From Tistlia consotensis USBA 355 (lineage in GTDB: Bacteria > Pseudomonadota > Alphaproteobacteria > Kiloniellales > DSM-21159): a stretch of 64,000 nucleotides of DNA. The notes below the pieces were generated by a model. The model was not told the DNA's origin, searched no databases, and saw only the letters and a list, made by a program, of their open reading frames with translations. Positions 54,425-64,000 of the stretch are shown one piece after another. Position 1 is the first letter of the stretch. Every line of letters begins with the position of its first letter. A program made the translations under genes and the position numbers. The DNA lies in the NCBI RefSeq assembly GCF_900177295.1, contig NZ_FWZX01000008.1:62001-126000 (forward strand), written 5' to 3'.

Positions 54425-55602
54425 TGGCCGAGCAGACGATCAAGCCCTTGACCCTCAACTTCGGGCCGCAGCATCCGGCGGCCCACGGGGTGCTGCGCCT
54501 GGTGCTGGAGATGGACGGCGAGGTCATCGAGCGCGCCGACCCGCACATCGGCCTGCTGCACCGCGGCACCGAGAAGCTGATCGAGTACAAGACCTACCTG
54601 CAGGCGGTGCCCTACTTCGACCGGCTCGACTACGTCAGCCCGATGAACCAGGAGCACGCCTTCGCGCTGGCCACCGAGACGCTGCTCGGCCTCGAGGTGC
54701 CGCTGCGCGCCCAGTACATCCGCGTGCTGTTCTCCGAGCTGACCCGGATCACCAACCACATCCTCAACATCACGACCTTCGCGCTCGACGTCGGCGCCAT
54801 GACCCCGCTGCTCTGGGGCTTCGAGGCGCGCGAGTCGATCATGGAGTTCTACGAGCGGGTCTCCGGCGCCCGGCTGCATTCGGCCTACTTCCGGCCGGGC
54901 GGTGTGCACCAGGACATGCCGGCCGGCCTGGCCGAGGACATCCGCGCCTTCTGCGCCGACTTCCCGAAGCTGATCGACGACATGGAAGGCCTGCTGACCG
55001 AGAACCGGATCTTCCGGCAGCGCACCGTCGACATCGGCGTGGTCTCGCCGGAGGAGGCGCTCGACTGGGGCTTCTCCGGTCCGATGCTCCGCGGCAGCGG
55101 CTTCGCCTGGGACCTGCGCAAGTCGCAGCCCTACGAGGTCTACGACCGCATGGACTTCAAGGTGCCGGTCGGCAAGAACGGCGACTGCTTCGACCGCTAC
55201 CTGGTCCGCATCGAGGAGATGCGCCAGTCGGTGGCGATCTGCCTGCAGTGCCTCGACCAGATGCCTGAAGGCCCGGTCATGGCGCCGAACCACAAGGTGA
55301 CGCCGCCGCGCCGCGGCGAGATGAAGCGCTCGATGGAAGCGCTGATCCACCACTTCAAGCTCTATACCGAGGGCTACCACGTGCCGCCGGGCGAGGCCTA
55401 CGGCGCGGTCGAGGCGCCGAAGGGCGAGTTCGGCGTGTTCCTGGTCTCGGACGGTTCCAACAAGCCCTATCGCTGCCGCATCCGGGCGCCCGGATTCCCG
55501 CACCTCTCGGCGATGGATTTCTGCTGCAAGGGCCACATGCTGGCCGACTCGGTGGCGATCCTCGGCTCGATGGACATCGTGTTCGGAGAGATCGACCGAT
55601 GA
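54424..55602 (+). CDS. nuoD: NADH-quinone oxidoreductase subunit D
   Basis: A 392-residue 49-kDa subunit that forms the quinone pocket with Nuo[23 protein letters not shown] holds the conserved His, and [12 protein letters not shown]-like [24 protein letters not shown] and [37 protein letters not shown] are typical. The 3' end overlaps nuoE by four bases. Confidence 0.97.
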   Translation: MAEQTIKPLTLNFGPQHPAAHGVLRLVLEMDGEVIERADPHIGLLHRGTEKLIEYKTYLQAVPYFDRLDYVSPMNQEHAFALATETLLGLEVPLRAQYIRVLFSELTRITNHILNITTFALDVGAMTPLLWGFEARESIMEFYERVSGARLHSAYFRPGGVHQDMPAGLAEDIRAFCADFPKLIDDMEGLLTENRIFRQRTVDIGVVSPEEALDWGFSGPMLRGSGFAWDLRKSQPYEVYDRMDFKVPVGKNGDCFDRYLVRIEEMRQSVAICLQCLDQMPEGPVMAPNHKVTPPRRGEMKRSMEALIHHFKLYTEGYHVPPGEAYGAVEAPKGEFGVFLVSDGSNKPYRCRIRAPGFPHLSAMDFCCKGHMLADSVAILGSMDIVFGEIDR

Positions 55603-56234
55603 AGGTCACGACCTACCAGAAGCCGGAAACCGGCAGCTTCGCCTTCACGCCGGAGAACGACCAGAAGGCCAAGGCCTACGTAGCGCGCTACCCGGAGGGC
55701 AAGCAGGCCAGCGCCGTGATCTGGCTGCTCTATCTGGCGCAGAGCCAGAACGGCGGCCATCTCAGCGACGAGGCCGTCGAGTACGTCGCCCAGTACCTCG
55801 GCATGGCGCCGATCCGCGTCCACGAGGTCGTCAGCTTCTACACCATGCTCAACGACCGGCCGGTCGGCAGGCATCTGATCCAGGTCTGCCGCACGACCAG
55901 CTGCTGGCTGCGGGGCTCCGACGAGATCGCCGCAGCCTGCCTGGAGGCGGCCGGCGTCGACCAGCTCGGCGGCACCAGCGCGGACGGCCTGTTCACCGTC
56001 ACGGAGGTCGAGTGCCTCGGCGCCTGCTGCAACGCGCCGATGTTCCAGGTCAACGACGCCGACTACTACGAGGACCTGACGCCGGAGACGGCCAAGGCGG
56101 TGATCGAGGCGCTGCGCCGCGGCGAGCAGCCGAAGCCGGGCTCGCAGAGCGGCCGCCTCGGCTCGCTCAACGAGGACGGGCCGACGACCCTCAAGGACAC
56201 CTTCACGGACACCGCCAGCGGGGGCGCCGCCTGA
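55599..56234 (+). CDS. nuoE: NADH-quinone oxidoreductase subunit E
   Basis: A 211-residue subunit with a [2Fe-2S] cluster (N1a): Cys in [11 protein letters not shown] and in [18 protein letters not shown]. The C terminus continues for about 45 residues past the usual end ([20 protein letters not shown]), as is common in alphaproteobacteria. The stop overlaps the nuoF ATG. Confidence 0.96.
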   Translation: MKVTTYQKPETGSFAFTPENDQKAKAYVARYPEGKQASAVIWLLYLAQSQNGGHLSDEAVEYVAQYLGMAPIRVHEVVSFYTMLNDRPVGRHLIQVCRTTSCWLRGSDEIAAACLEAAGVDQLGGTSADGLFTVTEVECLGACCNAPMFQVNDADYYEDLTPETAKAVIEALRRGEQPKPGSQSGRLGSLNEDGPTTLKDTFTDTASGGAA

Positions 56235-57529
56235 TGCTGCAGGACAAGGACCGCGTCTTCCTCAACCTCTGGGGCCAGCAGGACTGGCGCCTGGCGGGCG
56301 CGCGCAAGCGCGGCATCTGGGACAACACCAAGGACCTGGTCGCGCTCGGCCGCGAGAAGATCGTCGAGATCGTCAAGGACTCCGAGCTGCGCGGCCGCGG
56401 CGGCGCCGGCTTCCCGGCCGGCCTCAAGTGGTCCTTCATGCCCAAGGAGGTCGACCCGGCGCGGCCGCACTTCCTGGTGATCAACGCCGACGAGTCGGAG
56501 CCGGGCAGCTGCAAGGACCGCGAGATCCTGCGCAACGACCCGCACATGCTGCTCGAGGGCTGCCTGGTCGCCGGCTTCGCGATGGGCGCGCACACCGCCT
56601 ACATCTACATTCGCGGCGAATACTGGGAGCCGCTCCAGCACCTCGAGGCGGCGATCGTCGAGGCCCGCGAGGCCGGGCTGCTCGGCCCCGACGCCTGCGG
56701 CTCGGGCTGGGCCTTCGACATCCACGTGACCCGCGGCGCCGGCGCCTACATCTGCGGCGAGGAGACCGCCCTGATGGAGTCGCTGGAGGGCAAGAAGGGC
56801 CAGCCGCGCCTGAAGCCGCCGTTCCCGGCCGGCGTCGGCGTCTGGGGCTGCCCGACGACCGTCACCAACGTCGAGACCATCGCCGTGGCGCCGACCATCC
56901 TCAGGCGCGGCGCCGACTGGTGGAAAGGCTTCGGCCGGCCGAAGAACACCGGCACCAAGATCTTCTCGCTCTCCGGGCACGTGAACAAGCCGTGCAACGT
57001 CGAGGAGGAGATGTCCATTCCCCTGCGCGAGCTGATCGACAGGCACGGCGGCGGGGTGCGCGGCGGCTGGGACAACCTGCAGGCGATCATCCCCGGCGGC
57101 TCGTCGGTGCCCTGCCTGCCCAAGGACATCTGCTCCGAGGTGCTGATGGACTTCGACGCGCTGCGCGAGGTCAAGTCGGGCCTGGGCACCGCGGCGGTCA
57201 TCGTCATCGACAAGTCGGCCGACATCGTCGAGGCGATCTGCCGCTTCAGCCATTTCTACATGCACGAGTCCTGCGGCCAGTGCACGCCCTGCCGCGAGGG
57301 CACGGGCTGGATGTACCGGGTCATGACCCGGATGGTGCAGGGCAGGGCTTCGGTCGACGAGATCGACACGCTGCTCGACGTCACCTATCAGGTCGAGGGT
57401 CACACGATCTGTGCGCTCGGCGACGCCGCCGCCTGGCCGATCCAGGGGCTGATCCGCCATTTCCGGCCGGAGCTGGAACGGCGCATCGCGGCGTACCGCA
57501 AGCAGGCGCCGGCCCAGGCGGCGGAATAG
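56234..57529 (+). CDS. nuoF: NADH-quinone oxidoreductase subunit F
   Basis: A 431-residue subunit binding NADH, FMN and a [4Fe-4S] cluster. [18 protein letters not shown]-like [18 protein letters not shown] binds [19 protein letters not shown] binds FMN, and [19 protein letters not shown] holds the N3 cluster cysteines. It is the electron entry point of complex I. Confidence 0.97.
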   Translation: MLQDKDRVFLNLWGQQDWRLAGARKRGIWDNTKDLVALGREKIVEIVKDSELRGRGGAGFPAGLKWSFMPKEVDPARPHFLVINADESEPGSCKDREILRNDPHMLLEGCLVAGFAMGAHTAYIYIRGEYWEPLQHLEAAIVEAREAGLLGPDACGSGWAFDIHVTRGAGAYICGEETALMESLEGKKGQPRLKPPFPAGVGVWGCPTTVTNVETIAVAPTILRRGADWWKGFGRPKNTGTKIFSLSGHVNKPCNVEEEMSIPLRELIDRHGGGVRGGWDNLQAIIPGGSSVPCLPKDICSEVLMDFDALREVKSGLGTAAVIVIDKSADIVEAICRFSHFYMHESCGQCTPCREGTGWMYRVMTRMVQGRASVDEIDTLLDVTYQVEGHTICALGDAAAWPIQGLIRHFRPELERRIAAYRKQAPAQAAE

Positions 57530-57575
57530 CCGTCGTCGACGCCGGGCGAAGCGCGCAGCAGGAACTGGAAGGGCC

Positions 57576-59657
57576 ATGCCGAAGCTGACCATCAACGGAC
57601 GCGAGATCGAGGTTCCGGGCGGAATCACGGTCCTGCAGGCCTGCGAGCTCGCCGGCGCGGAGATCCCGCGCTTCTGCTACCACGAGCGCCTCTCGGTCGC
57701 CGGCAACTGCCGCATGTGCCTGGTCGAGATGGAGCGCGCGCCCAAGCCGATCGCCTCCTGCGCCATGCCGGTCGCCGACGGCATGGTGATCTCGACCGAC
57801 AGCGAGAAGGTCAGGAAGGCGCGCAACGGCGTCATGGAGTTCCTGCTGATCAACCATCCGCTCGACTGCCCGATCTGCGACCAGGGCGGCGAGTGCGACC
57901 TGCAGGACCAGTCGATGGCCTACGGCTACGACCACAGCCGCTATCAGGAGAACAAGCGGGCGGTCAAAGAGAAGTACATGGGCCCGCTGATCAAGACGAT
58001 CATGACCCGCTGCATCCAGTGCACCCGCTGCGTGCGCTTCGCGACCGAGATCGCGGGCGTCGAGGAGCTGGGCCTGCTGAACCGCGGCGAGCATGCCGAG
58101 ATCACGACCCTGGAGAAGGCGATCGACAGCGAGCTCAGCGGCAACCTGGTCGACATCTGCCCGGTCGGCGCCCTGACCAGCGCGCCCTACGCCTTCGCGG
58201 CGCGGCCCTGGGAGCTGCGCAAGACGCCCTCGGTCGACGTGCTCGACGCGGTCGGCTCGAACATCCGGGTCGACGCCCGCGGCCGGCAGGTCATGCGCGT
58301 GCTGCCGCGCCTGCACGAGGACGTCAACGAGGAGTGGATCAACGACAAGACGCGCCACGCCTGCGACGGCCTGGCACGGCAGCGGCTCGACAAGCCCTAC
58401 CTGCGCGGCGCCGACGGCAAGCTGCGCCCGGCCAGCTGGGAGGAGGCCTTCGAGGCCATCGCCGCGAAGCTGGAGGGCCTGGATCCGACGCGCAGCGCGG
58501 CGATCGCCGGCGACCTCTGCGACGCCGAGTCGATGCTCGCGCTGAAGGACTTCATGGGCGGCCTCGGCTCGCCCAACCTGGACTGCCGCCAGGACGGCGC
58601 CAAGGTCGGCGGCGGGCCGCGCTCCGGCTACCTCTTCAACACCACGATCGCCGGCATCGAGCAGGCCGACGCGGTGCTGATCGTCGGCTCGGACCCGCGC
58701 CACGAGGCGGCGCTGGTCAACGCCCGCCTGCGCAAGCGCTTCCTCGCGACCGGCCTGCCGGTCGGCGTGATCGGCGCGCCGGTCGAGCTGACCTTCGAGA
58801 CCCGGCACCTGGGCAGCGGGCCGGAGACGCTGAAGGAGCTGGCGGCCGGCAAGGGCGCCTTCGCCGAGATCCTCGAGAAGGCCGAGCGGCCGATGCTGAT
58901 CCTCGGCTCCGGCGCGGTCGCCCGGGCCGACGGCGCCGCGGTCCACGCGCTCTGCCTGGCGATCGCCGAGCGCTACGGCCTGGCCGGCGACAAGGCGCCC
59001 GAGGGCTGGAACGGCTTCAACCTGCTGCAGCGCGCGGCCAGCCGGGTCGGCGGCCTCGAGCTCGGCTTCCTGCCGGGCGAGGGCGGCCTCGACACCGAGG
59101 CGATCCTGGAGGCGGCGAGCCAGGGCGCGATCGAGTTCGTCTGGCTGCTCGGCGCCGACGAGCTCGACATGGCGCGGCTGGGCAGCGCCTTCGTGGTCTA
59201 CCAGGGCCACCACGGCGACGCCGGCGCGCACCGCGCCGACGTGATCCTGCCGGGGGCCGCCTACACCGAGAAGAACGCGACCTACGTCAACACGGAGGGC
59301 CGGGTCCAGCTCGGCCGCCTGGCGGTCTTCCCGCCGGGCGAGGCGCGCGAGGACTGGACGATCCTGCGCGCCCTGTCCGAGCGGGTCGGCCAGCGCCTGC
59401 CCTACGACAACCTCGGCGAGCTGCGCCGCCGCCTGATCGAGACGGCGCCGGTCTTCGCCGCGCTCGACCGGGTCGAGCCGGCGCCCTGGCAGGGCCCGGC
59501 GGCCGGCGCTGGCGACGCGGTCTCCGACGCGCCCTTCGGGCTGCCGGTCGAGAACTTCTACATGACCGATCCGATCAGCCGGGCCTCGTCGACCATGGCG
59601 AAGTGCACCGAGGCCTTCGTGCTGCCCAAGCGGGCGGCGACGGGCACGGACGGCTGA
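57576..59657 (+). CDS. nuoG: NADH-quinone oxidoreductase subunit G
   Basis: A 693-residue subunit, about the length usual in alphaproteobacteria and mitochondria. N-terminal [2Fe-2S] ferredoxin domain ([22 protein letters not shown]), two [4Fe-4S] binding sites ([31 protein letters not shown]) and a molybdopterin-oxidoreductase-like domain without cofactor. It leads electrons from NuoF to NuoI. The ATG at 57576 follows GGAAGG. Confidence 0.96.
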   Translation: MPKLTINGREIEVPGGITVLQACELAGAEIPRFCYHERLSVAGNCRMCLVEMERAPKPIASCAMPVADGMVISTDSEKVRKARNGVMEFLLINHPLDCPICDQGGECDLQDQSMAYGYDHSRYQENKRAVKEKYMGPLIKTIMTRCIQCTRCVRFATEIAGVEELGLLNRGEHAEITTLEKAIDSELSGNLVDICPVGALTSAPYAFAARPWELRKTPSVDVLDAVGSNIRVDARGRQVMRVLPRLHEDVNEEWINDKTRHACDGLARQRLDKPYLRGADGKLRPASWEEAFEAIAAKLEGLDPTRSAAIAGDLCDAESMLALKDFMGGLGSPNLDCRQDGAKVGGGPRSGYLFNTTIAGIEQADAVLIVGSDPRHEAALVNARLRKRFLATGLPVGVIGAPVELTFETRHLGSGPETLKELAAGKGAFAEILEKAERPMLILGSGAVARADGAAVHALCLAIAERYGLAGDKAPEGWNGFNLLQRAASRVGGLELGFLPGEGGLDTEAILEAASQGAIEFVWLLGADELDMARLGSAFVVYQGHHGDAGAHRADVILPGAAYTEKNATYVNTEGRVQLGRLAVFPPGEAREDWTILRALSERVGQRLPYDNLGELRRRLIETAPVFAALDRVEPAPWQGPAAGAGDAVSDAPFGLPVENFYMTDPISRASSTMAKCTEAFVLPKRAATGTDG

Positions 59658-59679
59658 GCGGGCAGGGGGAGCGGCTGAC

Positions 59680-60690
59680 GTGAATCTGTTCTGGGAAGGC
59701 TACGCCTGGCCGACCATCGTCATCGTGGCGCAGATCATCGCGATGATCGTGCCGCTGCTGGTCGCCGTGGCCTATCTGACCTACGCCGAGCGCAAGGTCA
59801 TCGCGGCGATGCAGATGCGCAAGGGCCCCAACGTGGTCGGCCCCTTCGGCCTGCTGCAGCCGCTCGCCGACGGCGTCAAGCTGCTGTTCAAGGAGACGAT
59901 CCTGCCGGCCGGCGCCAACCGGGTGGTGTTCATCCTGGCGCCGGTGCTGACCTTCAGCCTGGCGATGGTCGCCTGGTCGGTGATCCCGGTCGACGAGGGC
60001 TGGGCGATCGCCGACATCAACGTCGGCATCCTGTTCCTCTTCGCGATCTCCTCGCTCGGCGTCTACGGCGTGATCATGGCCGGCTGGGCCTCGAACTCGA
60101 AGTATCCCTTCCTCGGCGCGCTGCGCTCGGCGGCCCAGATGGTTTCCTACGAGGTCTCGATGGGCTTCGTGATCATCACCGTGCTGCTCTGCGTCGGCTC
60201 GCTGAACCTGACCGACATCGTGCTGGCCCAGCGCAACGTCTGGTTCTGCGTGCCGCTGCTGCCGATGTTCGTGATCTTCTTCATCTCGACCCTGGCCGAG
60301 ACCAACCGCGCGCCCTTCGACCTGCCGGAAGGCGAGTCGGAGCTGGTCGCCGGCTACTTCGTCGAGTACTCGGCCATGGCCTTCGCCCTGTTCTTCCTGG
60401 GCGAGTACGCGAACATGATCCTGATGAGCGGGATGACCACCATCCTGTTCCTCGGCGGCTGGCTGCCGCCGCTCGGCTTCGCGCCCTTCACCTGGATTCC
60501 CGGGCCGATCTGGTTCTTCGCCAAGGTCGCCCTGGTGCTGTTCCTGTTCCTCTGGGTCCGCGCGACCTTCCCGCGCTACCGCTACGACCAGCTGATGCGC
60601 CTGGGCTGGAAGGTCTTCCTGCCGTTCTCGCTGCTCTGGGTGGTCGTGACTGCGGGGGCGCTGCTGGCCTTCGGCTGGCTGCCGAAGTAG
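59680..60690 (+). CDS. nuoH: NADH-quinone oxidoreductase subunit H
   Basis: A 336-residue membrane subunit with about eight helices, sealing the quinone channel. Conserved: [54 protein letters not shown], and [22 protein letters not shown]. It starts at a GTG (59680) after AGGGGGAG. It is followed by nuoI. Confidence 0.97.
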   Translation: MNLFWEGYAWPTIVIVAQIIAMIVPLLVAVAYLTYAERKVIAAMQMRKGPNVVGPFGLLQPLADGVKLLFKETILPAGANRVVFILAPVLTFSLAMVAWSVIPVDEGWAIADINVGILFLFAISSLGVYGVIMAGWASNSKYPFLGALRSAAQMVSYEVSMGFVIITVLLCVGSLNLTDIVLAQRNVWFCVPLLPMFVIFFISTLAETNRAPFDLPEGESELVAGYFVEYSAMAFALFFLGEYANMILMSGMTTILFLGGWLPPLGFAPFTWIPGPIWFFAKVALVLFLFLWVRATFPRYRYDQLMRLGWKVFLPFSLLWVVVTAGALLAFGWLPK

Positions 60691-60767
60691 GGCAGGGCGG
60701 ACGAACGAGTTGGCCGCCGCGGTTCCCGGCTGCGGCGGCCGGTAAACGAGCGAAAGGTAGGCTTTCG

Positions 60768-61256
60768 ATGGCTTTCGTGGAGCGCGCCGCAAAGGGGCTG
60801 CTGCTGACCGAGCTGATCTCGGGCATGTGGCTGACCCTGCGCTACTTCTTCCGGCCGAAGGTCACCCTGAACTATCCCTACGAGAAGGGGCCGATCAGCC
60901 CGCGCTTCCGCGGCGAGCACGCCCTCAGGCGCTATCCGAACGGCGAGGAGCGCTGCATCGCCTGCAAGCTCTGCGAGGCGATCTGCCCGGCGCTGGCGAT
61001 CACCATCGAGGCCGAGCCGCGAGCCGACGGCAGCCGCCGCACGACCCGCTACGACATCGACATGACGAAGTGCATCTACTGCGGCCTGTGCCAGGAGGCC
61101 TGCCCGGTCGACGCCATCGTCGAGGGGCCGAACTTCGAGTTCGCGGCCGAGACGCGCGAGGAGCTGTTCTTCAACAAGGCCAAGCTGCTGGCCAACGGCG
61201 ACCGCTGGGAATACGAGCTGGCGAAGGCGATCGAGGCCGATGCGCCCTATCGCTGA
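60768..61256 (+). CDS. nuoI: NADH-quinone oxidoreductase subunit I
   Basis: A 162-residue ferredoxin-like subunit with two [4Fe-4S] clusters (N6a/N6b): [18 protein letters not shown] and [18 protein letters not shown]. An amphipathic N-terminal helix ([17 protein letters not shown]) attaches it to the membrane arm. It lies 77 bases after nuoH. Confidence 0.97.
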   Translation: MAFVERAAKGLLLTELISGMWLTLRYFFRPKVTLNYPYEKGPISPRFRGEHALRRYPNGEERCIACKLCEAICPALAITIEAEPRADGSRRTTRYDIDMTKCIYCGLCQEACPVDAIVEGPNFEFAAETREELFFNKAKLLANGDRWEYELAKAIEADAPYR

Positions 61257-61268
61257 TTCGGCCGTTGC

Positions 61269-61286
61269 GCGCCCCCTGCGGGGCGC
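61269..61286. other. Hairpin in the nuoI-nuoJ gap
   Basis: GCGCCCC-CTGC-GGGGCGC: perfect 7-bp stem twelve bases after nuoI. No T-run, so probably an mRNA-stability or processing element within the operon. Confidence 0.35.
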
Positions 61287-61346
61287 CGGGGCCAAGGGGG
61301 ACGGAACTTTGCAATACCGAGCCACAGCGCGTAAGGAGGGCGCAGA

Positions 61347-61961
61347 ATGATCGTCCAAGCGCTCGCCTTCTATCTCTTCGCCGCGATCATGGTGGCCTCC
61401 GCCGTGATGGTCATCTCGTCGCGCAATCCCGTGCACTCGGTGCTGTTCCTGATCCTCGCCTTCTTCAACGCGGCGGGCCTCTTCGTGCTGCTCGGCGCCG
61501 AGTTCCTGGCGATGATCCTGGTCGTCGTCTACGTCGGCGCGGTCGCGGTGCTGTTCCTGTTCGTCGTCATGATGCTCGACGTCAACATCGCCGAGCTGCG
61601 CCACGGCTTCCTGCAGTACCTGCCGATCGGCGCGCTGATCGGCCTGATCCTGCTGGTCGAGCTGGGCATGGTCGCGGGCGCCTGGGTGATCTCGCCCGGG
61701 GCCGGCGCGGCGGCGCACCTGCCGATCCCGCCGCCCGACCAGGTGACCAACACCGCGGCGCTCGGCCACGTGCTCTACGACCACTACGTCTACCTGTTCC
61801 AGAGCGCCGGCCTGATCCTGCTGGTCGCCATGGTCGGCGCGATCGTGCTGACCCTGCGCCAGCGCGAGGGCGTGCGCCGCCAGTCGATCGCCCGGCAGAT
61901 CTCGCGGCGGCGCGACGAGGCGATCGAGGTGAAGGACGTGACCAGCGGGAGCGGCGTGTAA
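61347..61961 (+). CDS. nuoJ: NADH-quinone oxidoreductase subunit J
   Basis: A 204-residue membrane subunit with about five helices, part of the proton-pumping arm. [68 protein letters not shown] is typical, including the conserved Tyr/Gly pi-bulge helix. The stop overlaps the nuoK start (TAATG). Confidence 0.96.
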   Translation: MIVQALAFYLFAAIMVASAVMVISSRNPVHSVLFLILAFFNAAGLFVLLGAEFLAMILVVVYVGAVAVLFLFVVMMLDVNIAELRHGFLQYLPIGALIGLILLVELGMVAGAWVISPGAGAAAHLPIPPPDQVTNTAALGHVLYDHYVYLFQSAGLILLVAMVGAIVLTLRQREGVRRQSIARQISRRRDEAIEVKDVTSGSGV

Positions 61962-62269
61962 TGGAAATCGGCCTTGCCCACTACCTGACCGTCGCCGCGA
62001 TCCTCTTCACGCTCGGCATCTTCGGCATCTTCCTGAACCGGAAGAACGTCATCATCATCCTGATGTCGATCGAGCTGATGCTGCTCGCGGTGAACATCAA
62101 CCTGGTCGCCTTCTCGACCTTCCTGAACGACTTGGTCGGCCAGGTCTTCGCGATGTTCATCCTGACCGTGGCGGCCGCCGAGGCGGCGATCGGCCTGGCC
62201 ATCCTGGTGGTCTATTTCCGCAACCGCGGATCGATCGCGGTCGAAGACATCAACATGATGAAGGGTTGA
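61961..62269 (+). CDS. nuoK: NADH-quinone oxidoreductase subunit K
   Basis: A 102-residue membrane subunit with three helices, homologous to MrpC. The essential Glu residues of the proton path are seen in [17 protein letters not shown] and [21 protein letters not shown]. The start overlaps the nuoJ stop by one base; nuoL follows ten bases later. Confidence 0.97.
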   Translation: MEIGLAHYLTVAAILFTLGIFGIFLNRKNVIIILMSIELMLLAVNINLVAFSTFLNDLVGQVFAMFILTVAAAEAAIGLAILVVYFRNRGSIAVEDINMMKG

Positions 62270-62279
62270 GGCCGCCGCG

Positions 62280-64000
62280 ATGGACGTCCTGATCGTCTTC
62301 CTGCCGCTGGTCGGCGCGATCCTCGCCGGACTGTTCGGCAAGCTGCTCGGCGACCGGGGCTCGCAGGTCGTGACCTGCAGCCTGCTGATCGCCGCCGCCG
62401 TGCTGTCGGTCTTCGTCTTCTTCGACGTCGGCCTGCACGGCCACGCCCGCACCACCCAGCTGTTCACCTGGTTCGATTCCGGCACCTTCGAGCTGAACTG
62501 GGCGCTGCGCGTCGACACCCTGACCGCGGTGATGTTCTGCGTCGTCACCATCGTCTCGGCGGTCGTCCACGTCTATTCGGTCGGCTACATGGCCGAGGAC
62601 CGCTCGATCCCGCGCTTCCAGTCCTACCTGTCGCTGTTCACCTTCTTCATGCTGATGCTGGTGAGCTCCGACAACCTGGTGCAGATGTTCTTCGGCTGGG
62701 AGGGCGTCGGCCTCGCCTCCTACCTGCTGATCGGCTTCTGGTACGAGAAGCCGAGCGCCTGCGCCGCGGCGATCAAGGCCTTCCTGGTCAACCGCGTCGG
62801 CGACGTCGGCTTCGCCCTGGGCATCGCCGGCATCTTCCTGCTGTTCGGCGCGGTCGACTACGACACGATCTTTCAGGCCGTGCCCGGCCAGGCCGACACC
62901 GTGCTGCACGTCTTCGGGCGCGACTGGCACGCCCTGACCGTGCTCTGCCTGCTGCTGTTCCTCGGCGCCATGGGCAAGTCGGCGCAGCTCGGCCTGCACA
63001 CCTGGCTGCCGGACGCCATGGAGGGCCCGACCCCGGTCTCGGCCCTGATCCACGCCGCGACCATGGTCACCGCCGGCGTCTTCATGGTCTGCCGCCTGTC
63101 GCCGATCTTCGAGTACGCGCCCGACGCGCTGACCGTCGTCACCATCGTCGGCGCCTCGACGGCCTTCTTCGCGGCGACCGTCGGCCTGACCCAGAACGAC
63201 ATCAAGCGGGTCATCGCCTATTCGACCTGCTCGCAGCTCGGCTACATGTTCTTCGCCGCCGGCGTCTCGGCCTACGGCGCGGCGATGTTCCACCTGATGA
63301 CCCACGCCTTCTTCAAGGCGCTGCTGTTCCTCGGTGCCGGCGCGGTGATCCACGCCATGCACCACGAGCAGGACATGCGCAAGATGGGCGGGCTGTGGCG
63401 CAAGATCCCGGTGACCTACACGCTGATGTGGATCGGCAGCCTGGCGCTCTGCGGCTTCGGCATCCCCGGCCTCGACATCGGCTTCGCCGGCTTCTACTCG
63501 AAGGACATGATCATCGAGGCCGCCTTTGCGGCGCACAGCGGGGTCGGCGACTACGCCTACTGGCTCGGCGTGATCGCCGCCTTCATGACGGCCTTCTACT
63601 CCTTCCGCCTGCTGTTCATGACCTTCCACGGCAAGACCCGGGCCGACCACCACACCTTCGACCACGCCCACGAGGCACCGAAGGTGATGATCTGGCCGCT
63701 GTTCGTCCTGGCGACCGGCGCGGTGCTGGCCGGCGCGGTGTTCTACGGGCTGTTCGTCGGCGAGGGGCAGCTGGCCTTCTGGAACGGCGCCGTATTCTCG
63801 CGCAGCGACGTCCTGGAGGCCGCGCACCACATCCCCGAGTGGGCCAAGGTGCTGCCGATGGTCATGACGCTGGCCGGCATCGGCCTCGCCTGGCTGATGT
63901 ACGTGCGCAGCCCGGAGCTGGCGCCGAAGGCGGCGGCGGCCTTCCGCCCGCTCTACCTCTTCAGCTTCCGCAAGTGGTACTTCGACGAGCTCTACGACCG
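62280..64000 (+). CDS. nuoL: NADH-quinone oxidoreductase subunit L, 5' part (cut by window end)
   Basis: The first 573 codons of the antiporter-like proton-pumping subunit. The ATG at 62280 opens [20 protein letters not shown]. Visible are many membrane helices, [22 protein letters not shown] with the key Glu, [17 protein letters not shown], and the helix with [31 protein letters not shown]. The C-terminal lateral helix lies beyond the window. nuoM and nuoN are expected next. Confidence 0.96.
   Translation, partial: MDVLIVFLPLVGAILAGLFGKLLGDRGSQVVTCSLLIAAAVLSVFVFFDVGLHGHARTTQLFTWFDSGTFELNWALRVDTLTAVMFCVVTIVSAVVHVYSVGYMAEDRSIPRFQSYLSLFTFFMLMLVSSDNLVQMFFGWEGVGLASYLLIGFWYEKPSACAAAIKAFLVNRVGDVGFALGIAGIFLLFGAVDYDTIFQAVPGQADTVLHVFGRDWHALTVLCLLLFLGAMGKSAQLGLHTWLPDAMEGPTPVSALIHAATMVTAGVFMVCRLSPIFEYAPDALTVVTIVGASTAFFAATVGLTQNDIKRVIAYSTCSQLGYMFFAAGVSAYGAAMFHLMTHAFFKALLFLGAGAVIHAMHHEQDMRKMGGLWRKIPVTYTLMWIGSLALCGFGIPGLDIGFAGFYSKDMIIEAAFAAHSGVGDYAYWLGVIAAFMTAFYSFRLLFMTFHGKTRADHHTFDHAHEAPKVMIWPLFVLATGAVLAGAVFYGLFVGEGQLAFWNGAVFSRSDVLEAAHHIPEWAKVLPMVMTLAGIGLAWLMYVRSPELAPKAAAAFRPLYLFSFRKWYFDELYD

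Overview
The window is GC-rich, densely coded bacterial chromosome, most likely from an alphaproteobacterium of the Rhodospirillales or a close relative. The gene order tig-clpP-clpX-lon-hupB-tRNA followed by a nuoABCDEFGHIJKL operon, the glnB-glnA pair, and homologues such as MttB-like, GcvT-fused dehydrogenases and the SrpA/b561 pair all fit that assignment. No phage, transposase, integrase, rRNA or CRISPR array was seen. This taxonomic call rests on recalled family and synteny knowledge, not on a search.

Layout. 1-8.5 kb: truncated DEAD-box helicase, two small hydrolases, a cytochrome b561/catalase-like pair, a GST, a lipoprotein, a vapBC toxin-antitoxin pair, parE and a thioesterase. 8.6-10.5 kb: an orphan motA, then a secreted protein coupled to a PAS-domain protein. 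10.6-17.8 kb: an XRE-cupin regulator with a perfect palindromic operator, two tandem FAD/GcvT dehydrogenases and an MttB-family methyltransferase, probably an N-methyl amine demethylation cluster. 17.8-21.4 kb: glnB-glnA with a sigma-54-type promoter, and an aminotransferase. 21.4-28.3 kb: tRNA-His, a Sel1/SPOR protein, the NAD(P)HX repair enzyme, two small tandem paralogues of unknown function, a PDH-E1-like transketolase and tRNA-Leu. 28.5-35.4 kb: proteostasis block tig-clpP-clpX-lon, then hupB and tRNA-Val.

35.5-44.2 kb: an accessory segment with carnitine dehydrogenase, choline sulfatase with a divergent LysR regulator, an NMT1/SsuA-type ABC importer, an AEC transporter and a glycosyltransferase. 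tRNA-Asp follows. 44.4-52.3 kb: a compact seven-gene operon coupling a complete peptide/nickel-type ABC importer to a cytoplasmic metallophosphoesterase and a tyrosine-phosphatase-like enzyme, with a divergent TetR regulator. It is the best candidate for an undescribed system: import of a phosphodiester followed by stepwise removal of phosphate. 52.8-64 kb: the respiratory complex I operon, cut by the window end inside nuoL.

Several loci meet around quaternary amines. Choline-O-sulfate (betC) and carnitine (carnitine dehydrogenase) both feed glycine betaine, and the 11-18 kb cluster could demethylate betaine-derived amines and pass one-carbon units to folate. Ammonia assimilation (glnBA) lies next to that cluster. 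Start codons were moved from the longest open frame wherever a ribosome binding site, signal peptide or stop/start overlap supported an internal start.
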